A stretch of DNA of 64,000 nt from Carnegiea gigantea. Lineage: Eukaryota > Streptophyta > Magnoliopsida > Caryophyllales > Cactaceae. Position numbers and translations under genes: made by a program. Shown one piece after another: positions 9,605 through 22,260 of this stretch. The notes below the pieces were generated by a model. The model made no database searches. It saw only the letters and a program-made list of their open reading frames with translations, and was not told where the DNA came from. The stretch lies in contig JAKOGI010001181.1 of assembly GCA_029747015.1 (NCBI GenBank), positions 186,001-250,000 of the forward strand, given 5' to 3'. Every line of letters begins with the position of its first letter. Position 1 is the stretch's first letter.

Positions 9605-12600
9605 ATGGAAGATGATGAAGACCTGCATCCATCCACCACCACCACCATGAGAACCACCGCAATGATGACGACCACCAACAGTGGTCCTCCCCCACGGGTG
9701 GTGGTCATTGTAGTCTTCGTCATCTTCCTTACCTCTCTCCCTATCAGAGCCACAGCAGATGATGCATCTATCATGTACAACCTGGCAAAGGGCTTAAAGC
9801 CAACCCCGTCAGGCTGGTCAGGGAGGCAGCCTTGCAAGTGGCAGGGAGTCAGGTGTGACTCTTCTGGCCGAGTCACCTCTATAAGCCTAAACTCGAAATC
9901 TCTCTCAGGCACCCTCCCTCCGGACCTCCCCCAGCTCTCCAACCTCGAAATCCTATCCATCCAAAACAACTTCCTCTCAGGCACCGTGCCTGCCCTAGCC
10001 AACATGTCCTCCCTCCAAGAGGTCTACCTCGATTGGAACGCCTTCTCAGGCGTAGGCGATCCCTTCCTAGTGGGCCTCCCCAACCTCCAAACCTTCAGCA
10101 TTGAAAATAACCCTCTTAGCACGTGGACCATCCCCCTCACCCTCGCCGACTCCTCGGGCCTCCAAGCTTTCCGGGCCGGAAATACCTCCCTAAGTGGTCC
10201 AATACCCGACATATTCAAATCCCTTCCAAGCCTTACAACACTTAGGCTTTCCTACAACAACCTGACTGGATTTCTGCCCGCCTCTTTTGCGGGGTCAAGT
10301 ATTCAGTACCTTTGGATCAACAACCAGAAAGAAGGCCTTACTGGGACGCTCGATGTGCTTGGGGGGATGACCAGCCTGGCTCAGGCTTGGGTCCACGTCA
10401 ATGACTTCGTGGGGCCCATACCAGATTTGTCGAAATGTACCTCCTTGTTCGATTTGGAATTGAGGGACAACCATCTTACGGGTGTTGTTCATCCTTCTAT
10501 TTTCGACCTACCCAAGTTGGTAAACATCTCTCTCCAGAATAACCGGCTCCAGGGCCCGGTACCTGTTTTCAAGAAAGGGGTTCAAGTCTCCCTAGGGACC
10601 TCCAACAGCTTCTGCAACCCAAGCCCGGGTCAGTGTGACCCGCAAGTAAGTGCACTCATTGATATAGCCAGCGGGTTCGGGTACCCACTTGAGTTGGCGG
10701 ATTCATGGATTGGGAATAATGCATGTAAAGACTGGTCTCACGTGACATGTGACTCAAGTGGGAAGGTGACTGTGGTTAATTTTGCTAAGAAGAATTGGAG
10801 TGGGACAATATCCCCTGCTTTTGCTAATCTCACATCACTTAATTCCATTATTTTGAATGATAATAACCTTGTTGGGTCAATCCCAAATGAGCTTTCTAAC
10901 CTTAAGGCATTGAGACTGTTTGATGTTTCGAACAATAACTTGACGGGCAAGGTTCCTAACTTTGCATCAAATGTGGTGGTAAAAACAGATGGGAATAAAT
11001 TTATAGGGACATCTGTTGATACTTCTGCATCATTGAAGGCTCCTCCGGGTGCAATCAATAATAGTAACTCCCCTGCCCTAAATTCGGCCAGAGGTAGTGG
11101 AAATGAGTCTGAATCCTCAAATTCAGGAGGGGATCAGCCTAGATCTCGCCTTTCTACCTCTAAGATTGTCGGCATTGTTATAGGCTGCATACTTGGAGCC
11201 ATAGCGGTTGGGTTGCTTTTGTTCTACTTCATTAAAAAGAAGAGAAAGGGCAAGAAATATGATGGCCCCAAGAGGGATGACGAGCAGAACTTGAAGATGA
11301 GCCCAGTAGACCTTCCCTCGAGACCAAGTCCAAGTGGGCTTAGTAATAATCCCACCTATGATTCTGGCAGTGTGATTCCCATAGAGGTTCTGCGCGAGGT
11401 GACCAATAACTTTAGTGAAAGGAACATGATAGGGAAAGGAGGGTTTGGGGTTGTCTACAAGGGGATCCTTCATGATGGGACTCAAATTGCGGTGAAGAGG
11501 ATGGAGTTTGTAGGCAGCCACAACAAAGGGAAAAATGAGTTTGAGGCTGAGATCGCGGTGCTTTCCAAGGTGAGACACAGGCATCTTGTGGCCCTGTTGG
11601 GATACTGCATCCATGAAAATGAGAGATTTGTGGTTTATGAGTATATGCCCCAAGGCACCTTGGCGCAACATTTGTTTGAAGGACACCGATTTGGGTTCTC
11701 CCCTTTGACGTGGAAGCAAAGGCTTGTGATCGCATTGGATGTTGCTAGGGGAATTGAGTACCTACATAGCTTGGCTCAACAAAGCTTCATTCATCGAGAT
11801 CTTAAGCCTTCAAATATACTCCTTGGGGATGATATGAGAGCTAAGGTTTCGGACTTTGGGTTGGTGAAAAATGCACCTGACCAAGGAAAATACTCAGTGG
11901 AGACTCGCCTGGCTGGAACCTTTGGGTACCTTGCTCCCGAGTATGCTAGTAAGTTGAGCAGCACATCCATGCTTAATTACGTCTTATTATTATACTACAT
12001 TTGCCATGTTGCATTAGAGATTTCTAAGCTCTTCCTCTTCCACTTGATATATGGTTATTTGTATGTTCGTATGATTAGCAGGAATTAAACTATGTTTATT
12101 TTATTTAATTTATGTTTCTATTAGAATACAGCATAAAAACAAGTTCGAACTTTTTATTACAGCAACAGGAAGAGTAACCACAAAGGTTGACGTATTCGCA
12201 TTCGGAGTAGTGCTAATGGAGCTGATAACAGGCAGAAAAGCCCTAGACGAAAGCCGCCCAGAGGAGGAAGCACAACTAGTAACCTGGTTCAGAAGAGTCC
12301 TTATAGCCAAAGACATCCTCAGAACAGCAATAGACCCAAAGCTTGAGACCCACGACCAGGAAATTTACAATAGCATATGCAAGGTAGCAGAGCTCTCAGG
12401 ATACTGCACCGCCAGGGAGCCACAACAAAGGCCTGACATGAGCCATGCGGTCAACATCCTGTCACCCCTGGTGGAGCTCTGGAAGCCGGCTGACCAATCG
12501 GATGGAGATGAAACCGAGTCTAGTCAGAGGCACGTTAGCCTCCCTCAGGCGCTGCAGAGATGGCAGGCAGGGGAGACCATTACTAGTATAAGCGGGTACA

Positions 12601-12662
12601 GCAGTGGCGCACCTACCACCCCTGGCTTGGGGGATAGCTTTACTAACATGGAAGGCCGGTGA
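9605..12662 (+). CDS. TMK: TMK-type leucine-rich-repeat receptor-like kinase (two exons)
   Basis: Plasma-membrane receptor kinase of the TMK family, whose Arabidopsis members act in auxin-related cell-surface signalling and growth. Exon 1 is 9605-11948, intron 11949-12162 (GTAAGT...AG, 214 bp), exon 2 12163-12662: 947 aa, normal for TMK1. Order: hydrophobic signal segment about 31-50; LRRNT with C77 and C84; first LRR block about 90-340; a non-LRR island with a second cysteine-containing cap (C374, then HVTC) and a short second LRR block about 385-460, the TMK hallmark; transmembrane helix about 521-543; kinase from about 604. The kinase keeps GKGGFG (610-615), catalytic lysine K631, HRDLKPSN (D732) and DFG (D750). 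The protein resumes in exon 2 at TGRVTTKVD. The intron position inside the activation segment is after APEYA. A start at 9647 is possible; I kept the longer frame. The only intact protein gene here. Confidence 0.95.
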
Positions 12663-13789
12663 ACCGGGTATGGAGTGGAAACCAAAGTAGTCGAGAGTTT
12701 GAGAGCGAGGACGAGAACTTGGTGGTTGGATCCAGTGACTTGCAACATAGTTGATAGACCAGATCCATGCACTTGTTTTTACTGCTTTAATCTTTTTGGA
12801 ATTGCTTGTGATTTTTGGGTTATGTCATGTGGTTTGCTTGTTTTAGATGAGACTGTCTTTTTCAAGATGATATTTTCTTTGTGTGAGTCTTAGAGTGAGA
12901 ATGTTTGATTGTCCATATAAGAGTTTACATCCTTGGGTTTTCAGTTTTGAGTCTTTGATATATATTCAAACCCCAGTTTGTACACTCTAATTGTATATAT
13001 GTGGGCACAAACGCCACCGTCCAATTTAGTTCCCATACCACAAATGCTTTAGATTTTCAGGGTGCATATTACACGACGACAGATCAAGTATCAGGCCAAC
13101 ATAATTACAGTCTAATAATTGATAGAATGATCACCCCAGTGTCGAATGACAAGTTAAGATCAGTCAATGTACTCCCATGATGTTTCAGCTTAGTGTTTCA
13201 TGAATTTCCCTTTCTGCTATACCATTGCAAATTTTATTTTATTTTATTTTTTTGCTTAGGTCTTGACAGACTCCGCATTATGTGGTTCGTTTAAAAGTTG
13301 AATCTGTCCTTTTACTTTTACTCTGAATTAGTTGGCAATGAACTCTTTTCAAATCTAAGATACAATGTAAATACCGTCTTTGTGATTCATTAGTAATAAA
13401 ACTGCTAACATCTGAATCTCCTCCAACTCTGCTTGGCGAGATTGTCGAGGTATTGGTTCTGTTAACTCGAATTTTGTACACTATTGAGGTAGTATCAGAA
13501 TGCTGTTACTGCTGAAACCACATCAAGCTTGTGGTTGTGGATGAGCAGGTTTGAGAACCCCAAGAGAGGCAAGGGCAAGGAAACAGTTACAGAAGATTTC
13601 TTGCAAAAATAAGCACACCATGGACGTCATGAACTTGGATATATCTCTATGTCTACTATTCATATAGGAGTATAACTTTTAGCAAAATCTGTGCAAGAGA
13701 ATTGTGCACTGTATGTTAAAGTACTTAAGGATGTCTAACGTTGTCTAATATATGGAATGTAAATAGCGAGGTAAGGGGAAATGCAAACC
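12663..13789. other. 3' flank of the kinase gene, no gene recognised
   Basis: Probable 3' untranslated and intergenic DNA. No supported open reading frame, RNA gene or repeat was recognised. Confidence 0.4.
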
Positions 13790-14500
13790 AACTGAAAAGG
13801 CAAAAATGAAATGCCTAATGGCAAACTGTTCAAATTCCTCAGTGACAGAGTTCGATTACCCAATCTGAGCCCTTCAGCTCTGACACAATATGCAACCCCA
13901 TGGTTGCATTTGACACTGAATGGGCTTGCCAAGCAGACATAACAAACACCAACAGAGCCAAAATTACATGGCTACAGCTTTGCAACCTTTAACAACACTT
14001 CTCTCTTAGTACCCACTCCATGCTTTCACTCGCACCCCCCTGCCTTGTAAACTTTCTTGCTGCCAAAGACATCAGATTTGTTGGGGTCAACATCTCCAAG
14101 AAGCTCAAGGAGCTTAAAGCGGATCATGGAATCAAGATCAGAAATGCAGTCGATCTTAGCATAGTTGCTGCAGATCGGTGGGATGAGCTTAGTGTTTCCG
14201 GGGCTTACTTTCTATATGAACACTACGAAATATTGAGAGATTATGCACTGCAAGTTCCTCAGGCTACATCTGAGAAGCTTTCTCTTCCCTTATGTGATGT
14301 CAGTCTTCTGTCTCCGTTATTTGTGGGTATGCAGATCCCATATCAGACGCCTCTTCGCATGATCACTGGTGTAGAAAGTTTTTACAAATGATCTGGATGG
14401 TCTCACAGTCCCTGTTTATGCTACTCTTAAGATTGCAGTCAAGTTACTTACGGTCACCAAAGTAACAAGAAACCACAGTACAAGAAAATTACCTTAGTGG
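13790..14500 (+). pseudogene. WRN-type 3'-5' exonuclease-like gene, copy A, broken
   Basis: Homologous in layout to plant Werner-syndrome-like exonuclease proteins (DEDD fold, RNase H-like). The start (MPNGK) is near 13810; frameshifts precede the VAFDTEWACQ motif near 13898-13930, which keeps the D-x-E pair of exonuclease motif I. An extra T after LQLCNL (about 13990) creates a stop. The open part 14020-14391 holds NFLAAKDIRFVGV, IRNAVDLSIVAAD and the C-terminal LLSPLFVGMQIPYQTPL. The usual aspartate of motif II (after FVGV) is not conserved. A last frameshift near 14388 precedes a tail with GLTVPVYA. At least three lesions make it a pseudogene. Paired with the copy at 33031. Confidence 0.72.
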
Positions 14501-14796
14501 GTCGACGGGTGCCATCTAGCTTAGATGTGTCTGGCGTTGTCTTGAAAAATTGGTCTACATATCTTTCAAGTACATCCCCACCACCCTCCACAAAAAAAAA
14601 TTTTTAAAAAAATCAGAAAACAAAAGGGGAAAAAAAAATGTTACTGTTGTTGTTCCTACTTTTGCGTGAAGAGGTGTATGGTTCTAAGCCACTGTATAAT
14701 TTTGCAAGCTCATTTCATTCTCTGTCACACCTAGTGTAATATCAAAATTCTTAACGCAAACCTCAAGGAAATTGATAAGAGTGGTTTAGAGGTTTC

Positions 14797-15024
14797 TGTT
14801 AAGCAAATAAAATCTTTAGATATCATTTTGTAATATTTAGTGTTTGTATTTGGTTAAAAATCCTTCTTGACTTGCTTTGCAAGGTAGCATGACTAGGGTT
14901 TGCTTTATATTTAATCCCATGGATGAGCTTGTGTTTTGATATAGAGAAAAGTAGAAAGAGAGACACGGCACACTCGGCCGTAGTTCCCCCCCAAATTGCC
15001 TTCATCAAATTCCTAATTTCTACA
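14797..15024 (+). repeat. Copia 5' LTR
   Basis: Begins TGTTAAGCAAATAAAATC and ends AATTTCTACA (TG...CA). It matches 19409-19642 over its length. Contains a run of seven C where the 3' LTR has fourteen. Confidence 0.93.
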
Positions 15025-15041
15025 TGGTATCAGAGCCATGA
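15025..15041 (+). other. Copia primer-binding site
   Basis: TGGTATCAGAGCCATGA directly follows the LTR and matches the 3' end of plant initiator methionine tRNA, the standard minus-strand primer for Copia. Confidence 0.93.
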
Positions 15042-16013
15042 CCGGGGGCAAGAAATTCGTTATTGAGAGTCAATCTCCATACTATCTACATCCCTCTGAA
15101 GGGCCAGGGGTCGCTATCACTTTGTTCATCTTCACTGGGAAAAATTATGAACTATGGAGTAAAGCCGTAAGAATGGCACTCAAATCCAAAAACAAGTTAG
15201 AGTTCATTAAAGGAACCTTAGTCAAAGCAACTCCAGAAGAAGAAGAAGATCAAAGCAAGCTAATTGCCTAGGAGATGGCAAACTCCATGATCTGTTCATG
15301 GATTGTCAACGTCATTGATCCTCGGCTTCATGCCAGCATAGCCTACGCTGAAACAGCTAAATCAATGTGGGAAGTTCTAAGAAAACGGTATGCTGTTGCT
15401 AACACTCCTAAAATTTACCAACTAAAATCTGACCTTGCATCATGTAAACAACGAGGTTTAGAGGTTGTTGAATTTTATAACAAATTAATGGCTCTATGGA
15501 GTGAGTTAGACAACTATACCAAAATACCCACAATGTACCTGTGGCAAGTGTGAATGTCAGATTGGAGACAAGATTATGAAGATGGTGGACGAAGGAAAAA
15601 CACATCAATTCCTGATGGGGCTAAACGATGAGTCCTTTTCTAAGTATTCATAGTCAAATCCTCGCACGTGACCCCTTACCAACTTTGGACGATATATTTA
15701 ATATCGTACACCGAGAAGAGAACCATCAACGGGTCATGATGGAGAGAGATCATCGCACCGAAAGAGCAGTTGCATTCGCGGTCCGAGAGAAGAATCCGGT
15801 AGGCGAGAGGCCTACCTGCACCCACTATGGTAAATTCGGCCATGACGAGGCTGGTTGCTATGAATTGATCGGATACCCGCAAAACTAGAGCACTCGAGGG
15901 CATGAACGTGGGGGTCGTGGCAGAAGCAACCGCGGAGGAAGAGGAGAAAAGGGTTGTGGCCCAATTGCTGCTGCAGTTACTAAAGCTGCCCATCCACAGT
16001 ACCGGGCCTAACC
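15038..16013 (+). pseudogene. Copia gag region, broken
   Basis: The start ATG overlaps the primer-binding site. The N-terminal part has the Copia gag start pattern (SPYYLHPSEGPGVAI, then LFTGKNYELWSKAVRMAL-like sequence), followed by a TAG at 15269-15271 and a second open part with MWEVLRKRYA and LMALWSELDNY. After further breaks near 15550-15630 the zinc knuckle CTHYGKFGHDEAGC appears at about 15817-15860, with the normal C-x2-C-x4-H-x4-C partly altered (second cysteine replaced). RNA-binding R/G-rich sequence follows to about 15950. Confidence 0.85.
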
Positions 16014-16016
16014 CAG

Positions 16017-19000
16017 GTGCAAATTCAGAGGCTGCTTAGCCTCATCGAAAGCCCAAAACCAAATAGCAAAAAATTATCAGGTAAACATGTGTGGATGTTT
16101 GACAGCGGGGCGTCGTGTCACATGACTGGAGACTTGAGTATGATACAAGAAGCCAAGCAAGTCTCTCCGATTGCTACTAGGTTACCAAACGAAGTGCAAA
16201 CCTTTGCTAGCAAGGAGGGTTCTGTATTACTGGATAACCACATAAGATTAAATAATGTTCTTTTTGTTCCATCACTTAAATGCAACCTTGTCTCCGTTAC
16301 AAAATTGTGTAAGGAATTGAATTGTTGTGTGACATTTTTTGATGACTTTTATGTCTTACAGGACCGTACTTCGAGGATTTCGATTGGTGCAGGTGAGCAA
16401 AGAGGAGGAGTCTACTATGTCAAAGTAGGGTCATTGGAGAAAAATCAGGTGAATGCGGTCAGTTTTACCAACTTATGGCACAAGCGGCTGGGGCATCCAT
16501 CCCATGGAGTTCTATCTTTGTTACCTACTGATTTAGGAGTAATTAGTGGTGAGACTAAGGATGATGTGTGTGAAACTTGTTATCGAGCAAAGCAAACTCG
16601 TAATCATTTTCCCGTGAGTTCTAATAAAGCTAAGTGTGTTTTTAAGCTCATTCATTGTGATATTTAGGGGCCTCATAGAGAGTCATCATCTTGCGAGGCC
16701 TATTACTTTCTCACCATAGTGGACGATGTAAGTCGGGCCACTTGGGTATATTTGATGGTTGATAAAGGTGAAACAAGTCAATTTTTAAAGGACTTTATTG
16801 TCATGGCCCAAAATCAATTTGGGAGCAATGTTAAAAATGTAAGAAGTGATAATGGGTTGGAGTTCACATCTAGAGCAATGCAACAATTCTACCATGACCA
16901 CGGGATTTTGCGTTAGAGTAGTTACATCGACACAGGCCTCAACAAAACGGTAGAGTTGAGAGAAAACATAGTCATGTCTTGAATGTAGCCCGAGCTCTCC
17001 TTTTTCAAGCCAATCTGCCCACAAAATTTTGGGGTGAGTGTGTACTTACAGCCGATTTAATCAATAGAACACCTAGCAAGACTTTGGTTGGGAAAACACC
17101 ATATGAAGTGCTTTATCATCAAAAGCCTTCGTATGAGCATATTAAAGTGTTTGGTAGATTATGCTTCGCCAAAATTAAGAGAAGTATAGATAAGTTTGCT
17201 CCTCGTGGAAGAAAATGCTTGTTTGTGGGGTACCTTCTTGGGCAAAAGGGATGGAAAGTGTTTGACCTTGAAACACAAGAGTTTTTTATGAGTAAAGATG
17301 TGGTTTTCCATGAGAATATTTTTCCTTATCAAACCACACCACACCCAAGTAAACCTCAGCTCACTCTTCAACCACACCCTACAGCCGCAGCATATTCTGA
17401 CGAAGAAGAGTGGGCTAGTTTCGGTGCAAGGGGGAGCACGGACATGGGCCACCCAGGTTCTACCCCAAACAATTTGGAGCACACTGTAACTGGGCCTGGC
17501 CCAGAACTGGGAGCGTCTGCCTCCTCTAGACCTCCTGAGCCCAGTCCAATAGAAGAAGGTCCACCATTTGAATCAGGCCTAGCCCACACCGTGCCTCCTT
17601 CACCTGCGGATCAGCCAGCACCTGTCAGCGGCCTAGGTTGTGACACATGCAGATCAGACCGGCCCAGTAAGCACCCCGTGCGTTATGATGACTATTTGTG
17701 TTATAGCACCAAGCCCAATGACCCTACCGCTGTAGATTGCTCCTCTCGCGCTGGCCCACATCAAAAGGAATCCTCAGGTATGCATTACCCTATAGCACAT
17801 TATGTCACATCCAACAAGTTTTTAGTTTCTTATCAAAATTTTCTCGCTACTTTAACACGAGAGGTTGAGTCCAAATACTTTCAGGAAGTAGTAACTGATC
17901 CAAAATGAAGAAAGGCGATGAATGAGGAAATTGAGGCACTTGAGAAGAATGTCACTTGGATCATCGAGGATCTTCCTACCGGCAAGAAACTAATCAGTTG
18001 CAAATGGGTTTATCGGATTAAGTACAATGCAGATGGAAGCATTCAGCGGAACAAGGCACGATTGGTAATTCGTGGAGATCATCAAGTTGAAGGTTTTGAT
18101 TATAATGAAACGTTTGCTCCTGTTGCTAAGATGAATAGTGTAAGAGTTTTTCTCTTTGTTGCGATAGCAAAAGGCTGGGAATTGCATCAAATGGATGTGA
18201 ACAATGAAATCCTGCATGGTGATCTCGAGGAGAAAGTATTCATGAAAATGCCTCCTGGTTTTAGCACCAAAGACCCTAACAAAGTGTGTCGGCTCAGGAA
18301 GTCCTTATATGGCCTTCGTCAAGCCCCGAGGCAATGGTTTGCGAAGCTATCCTGCAAACTAAGTGAGTATGGATTTGTCAAGTCTTATACAGATTATTCC
18401 TTATTTATTTATCGAAAAGGTGAAGTGTTTATGGCTTTACTTGTCTATGTGGATGATATTGTACTTGCTTCTAACAATGTTCATGCCTCTGCCATGCTCA
18501 AAGAATATTTCAATGCATGCTTTAGCATCAAGGATTTGGGGTCTTTAAAATACTTTCTTGGCATGGAGGTAGCCTGGGGGCTAGAGGGGATGTTTCTCTG
18601 CCAACGGAAATATGCACTAGACATAATTGATGAGTGTGGGCTATTGGGAGCAAAGCCTGTCGAGTTTCCTATTGAGGAAAACCACAAGTTAGCTTTGGCG
18701 ACCGGAAGAGTGTTTACTGATGCTACACGATACAGGAGACTGGTGGGTCGTCTCATATACCTCACTATCACCAGGCTAGAGTTGACTTATGCAGCGCATG
18801 TTTTATCACAGTTTATGGAGTCCCCTAAAGAGGAGCACATGGAGGCCGTGCGATGAGTTTTACGCTATCTCAAGGGAAGTGCCGGAGCAGGCATTTTTCT
18901 TTTCGCTAAAAATGACCTTCAGCTGTATGGGTACTGTGACTCGAACTGGGGAGCTTGTCGTCTCTCCAGGAGATCTTTAACTAGCTATTTTGTGATGCTT

Positions 19001-19401
19001 GCTGGTTCTCCCATCTCATAGAGGACAAAGAAGCAGGTTGCCATTTCCCAATCTCAGTTGAAGCCGAATACAGAGCCATGGTAGTGGCTACCAATGAGCT
19101 CGTTTGGGTGCGCACCTTTCTGGCCTCTCTTGGTGTATTTCATACACAGTCTATGCAATTGTTTTGTGACAGTCAAGCCGCTCTACACATTGCTAAAAAT
19201 CCTATCTTTCATGAACGGACTAAGCATATTGAGATTGATTGTCAGTTTGTTCGGGAGCAGCTCATGTCAGGATTAATTAAGTTTGCTCACATCAGCTCTC
19301 AGCACCAACCAGCTGATATTCTCACTAAGGCTCTTGGAAAGCAACAATTTCAGTATTTGAAAGGCAAGTTGGGCATGGTCAGCTTACATGCTCCAACTTG
19401 A
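16017..19401 (+). pseudogene. Copia pol: protease, integrase, RT, RNase H, with stops
   Basis: Protease with the DSGAS active site near 16100; GAG-pre-integrase LWHKRLGHPSHGVL near 16475-16515; integrase core from 16665 (stop TAG at the HCDI/GPH junction) with VDDVSRATWVY and SDNGLEF, broken again near 16915-16980; integrase C-terminus 16979-17330, then a proline/serine-rich linker. RT 17918-18856 with CKWVYRIKYNADG, RQAPRQWFAKL and the catalytic YVDDIVLAS near 18445. Stops at 18856 and near 19020 separate RT and the RNase H ([35 protein letters not shown]), ending at 19401. Five or more stops make the copy non-autonomous. Confidence 0.92.
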
Positions 19402-19408
19402 AGGGGAG

Positions 19409-19642
19409 TGTTAAGGAAATAAAATCCTTAGATATTAATATTTAGTGTTTGTATTTGGTTAGAAGGCCTTCCTTGCTTGCTTTGCAAGGTAGCATGACTA
19501 GGCTTTATGTTTAATCCCATATATGAGCTTGTATTTTGATATAGAGAAAAGAAGAAAGAGAGACACGGCACACTTGGCCGTAGTTCCCCCCCCCCCCCCA
19601 AAAAACCAAAAAACTTCCTTCATCAAATTCCTAATTTCTACA
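19409..19642 (+). repeat. Copia 3' LTR
   Basis: Starts TGTTAAGGAAATAAAATCC directly after the polypurine tract and ends TTTCTACA. A run of 14 C (19586-19599) followed by A-rich sequence is an expansion relative to the 5' LTR. Confidence 0.93.
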
Positions 19643-20187
19643 GTTTTTTATAGATGTCAACCCCTCATACAAGCTCAATACAGAAAAACACAGGACGTAC
19701 TGCACCTGACACAATTGTATAAACAAAAAGGCTCAATTCGGTGTGTCTTCTTGCCATAAAGATTGGAACATATATGTGCTCATACAAAATACAGTTAAAG
19801 TCTAAAATGAGAAGAAGAAGAGCAATTCTCGTATGAATCAACTTGATGCAGCGTAGTGTGCTACCCAATTTGCATTGTAAATATGTTTAACGTAAAATTG
19901 TAGGCATAGGTGAAGAAATTGTTTAGTAACCTTTGTGCACATGCCAATAATCCATGGTGGCTCGCAATCTTGGTTGACCATGTATAGGAAGCACTTGATT
20001 ATTTGTCTCCGGTCAGTTAGAGAATGCCAATAACCTGCTTTAACATAAGTTTGCTTCAACTGTAGCTTAATTACACGCTGTTGTCAAGTGATGATGTAGC
20101 TTATATGACTAGTTTGAATGTGTCTCCTTGTTGGAGAACTTACAAGAACTAGTTGTGACAGGACATTCAGCGGGTTCGTAAGGATGC
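19643..20187. other. Continuation of duplicated flank, no gene
   Basis: The first 190 bases (TTATAGATGTCAACCCCTCATAC onward) continue the exonuclease copy A flank interrupted by the Copia element and match 34850-35010. The remainder shows no supported gene. Confidence 0.55.
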
Positions 20188-20876
20188 CTGATGGCGAGGA
20201 GGTGGAGACCATATCCATTGACTCAGCAGCTGAGCTTGAGAAAATTTTCTGGACCTTCCGCCTTTCGGTCTGATGCAATAGGCAACCCCATGTTTGCACT
20301 CGACAGTGAATGGGCTTCCGCGTATGTCACAAAGATAAATACCACCAAAACCATGATCCCCTTGCTAAAGCTCTGCAAACTCACCAACACCTGTCTGTTA
20401 ATACCCCTCTCTGCTGTTAAGCATATCCCTGCTGTCCTAACCAACTTCTTTGCTCTGCGACACATCAGCTTTGTCGGGCTTGACAATTCAAAGGACTTGC
20501 AGTTGCTTAGTGAAGACTTGGAATCGAGATCAGGAACCCAATCGATCTTAGCACGGTTGCTGCAGATCAATGGAAAGAGCTCACTCAGGATACCACGAAT
20601 TATCATCCATGTGATACTTACCAAGTGTGGGGAGATTATTCATTGAAGCCTTCTATGTCAAAGAAGCATTGGCTTCCTCCCCTATGCAGGGTCCATCTGT
20701 TGTCTGCTTTGTTTGTGGGGATGGAGATTCCAAATCAGACACCTCTCCTGTTGGGAACAAGTGCTGTCATCTAGATTATCTCACTGTCCTTGTTTACGCT
20801 GCTCATAAGATTGGATTAGAGTTACTTAGGGTCGACAAAAAAAGTAACTCGAATGTACTGGGGAATGCATGAGTTT
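20188..20876 (+). pseudogene. WRN-type 3'-5' exonuclease-like gene, copy B, broken
   Basis: Starts MPDGEEVETISIDSAAELEK at 20188, stops at about 20263 after LSV, and resumes in another frame with FALDSEWASAYV, keeping the D-x-E of exonuclease motif I. It continues PLLKLCKLTNTCLLIPL, HISFVGLDNSKDL (motif II aspartate present), then shifts frame near 20520 to EIRNPIDLSTVAAD, WLPPLCRVHLLSALFVGMEIPNQTPL, and a tail ending near 20876. At least three frame breaks. It belongs to a second sequence type, closer to the copies at 50142 and 59878 than to copy A. Confidence 0.72.
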
Positions 20877-22260
20877 TGTGAAAGGAACAAGAAACTAAGT
20901 GCCTAGTGGGTTAGCCTAGCTCAACTGCCAGACCAAAAGGAAACTTCAATTTTAACTTGGAAGGCTCTTGTGCATGAAAGATCACAGGAAACACAGGATG
21001 TTACAATCATGAAATTGGAGGGCAAAATTTTGGGATGTAAAAGGTCCCTGGAATTTCATAGGCATTCTTATAGTATTTAGTTCCATAGGCTGTAACTCTC
21101 GGTCCAACATATGCAAGTCCAAAAGGAAGCAGATTTCAATCTCAATGAATTTTCAACAGATCACAAAAGTCTATTGTATAATGATAGATGCTATTTGACA
21201 CGCTCAAGTTTAAACTTCTCAGAATTTAGTTTAGATGAACACCAGCACACCAAAACTGACTATTTCGATCTGAGTAACAAAATGCAACTCATTTAACAAC
21301 AGAAAAAACCATGAGCTGCTTTGTCCTGTGTAATTATCATATAATTTGTTTTCTGAACTATAATTAAGTGTTGTTTTTCACCTGCTTGTCACTAACACAT
21401 GGCTCTTTCCAGCATAGAAAATGACAATGCAGTAAATAATCCAGGTACAGTGGTAAATGGTACAATTACAGTGGAAACAGATAGCTCTTTCCAGCATAGA
21501 AGCTTTGACTTCCTCAGTGTAGGGGGAAATCTGTTGTCCATGGCCATTCGAGAAATACTTTTGTTACTACTACTATTACTACCACTACCATATTCAGAGA
21601 AATCGATCAGCATAGAGGCCAGGTACAAGTAAAAACGAGAATTAGGGCCCAGTTTGTCTAAGCTCGCAAAAGATCTAATCACCTCATCTAGGCTATGTAT
21701 GAAATCATCCTTCCAAATATTAGTAAAAATCCCACCTATCACTGCAGTAAATGGCCCAATTGCAGTGGTACACCAGCAAAACTTGGATCATTTCTTTGAG
21801 CTTTGTACCGGTGTAATGTTTGAAATAATTTCCTCAGGAAAACCTGGTTGTCGCTGCTCTTTGGAATTATTTGGTCTTAAGATGGGAATCGAGTTAATGG
21901 TGAAGTAGCTTTGGCTTCCTCTGTGTACGGTCCATCTGTTGTCGGTCATGGCTGTTATAGAAATGCTTATTGTTACTTCTACTAGTCTAGTACTATTACT
22001 GCTACTGTATTCAGAGAAATCAACAGATATAGAAAATGGGTACAAGTAAAAATGAGAATTAGGGGCCTAGTTTGTCTAACCTAGAAAAAGATCTTCAAGT
22101 ACAGCAATTAAAATTGCATAATTTCTTTGAGCTTTGGACTGCAGTTGTTTACAATTAGTTGGTCTTAAGATGGGTATCAAGTTGTTTACGGTCAAGAAGC
22201 TCCACCCAATAGCCTGGAAGATTTCTAAGCCAGAACTCTAGTTATGTAGCGATGAATAAC
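20877..22260. repeat. Duplicated 3' flank of exonuclease copy B with internal repeats
   Basis: This stretch recurs at 54542-55860 and its first 400 bases again at 60010-60395 (GCTGTAACTCTCGGTCCAACATATGC and neighbours). Inside it a unit of about 415 bp is present twice: AGAATTAGG-GCC-AGTTTGTCTAA occurs at 21637 and 22053 (55130 and 55541 in the second copy). Each unit includes a degenerate piece resembling the exonuclease C-terminus (LPLC-V-LLSV). No intact gene. Confidence 0.65.

Larger units (their letters stand above)
14797..19642 (+). mobile_element. Ty1/Copia LTR retrotransposon, near full length
   Basis: Complete structure: 5' LTR 14797-15024, tRNA-iMet-type primer-binding site at 15025, gag and pol in the Copia order (protease, integrase, RT, RNase H), polypurine tract AAGGGGAG 19401-19408, 3' LTR 19409-19642. 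Flanks GTTTC (14792-14796) and GTTTT (19643-19647) are a decayed 5 bp target duplication. The related segment at about 34800-34870 is uninterrupted at the matching place, an independent sign of insertion. The LTRs differ by roughly a dozen substitutions plus indels by eye, and pol has several stops, so it is not recent. Confidence 0.95.

Noticed and set aside
9589..10005. Antisense ORF opposite the kinase start
   Set aside because: Shadow frame of a GC-rich coding exon; no domain.
11949..12088. Extension of the kinase frame to 12088
   Set aside because: It reads into the intron (GTAAGT at 11949) and loses the rest of the kinase domain, which resumes at 12163.
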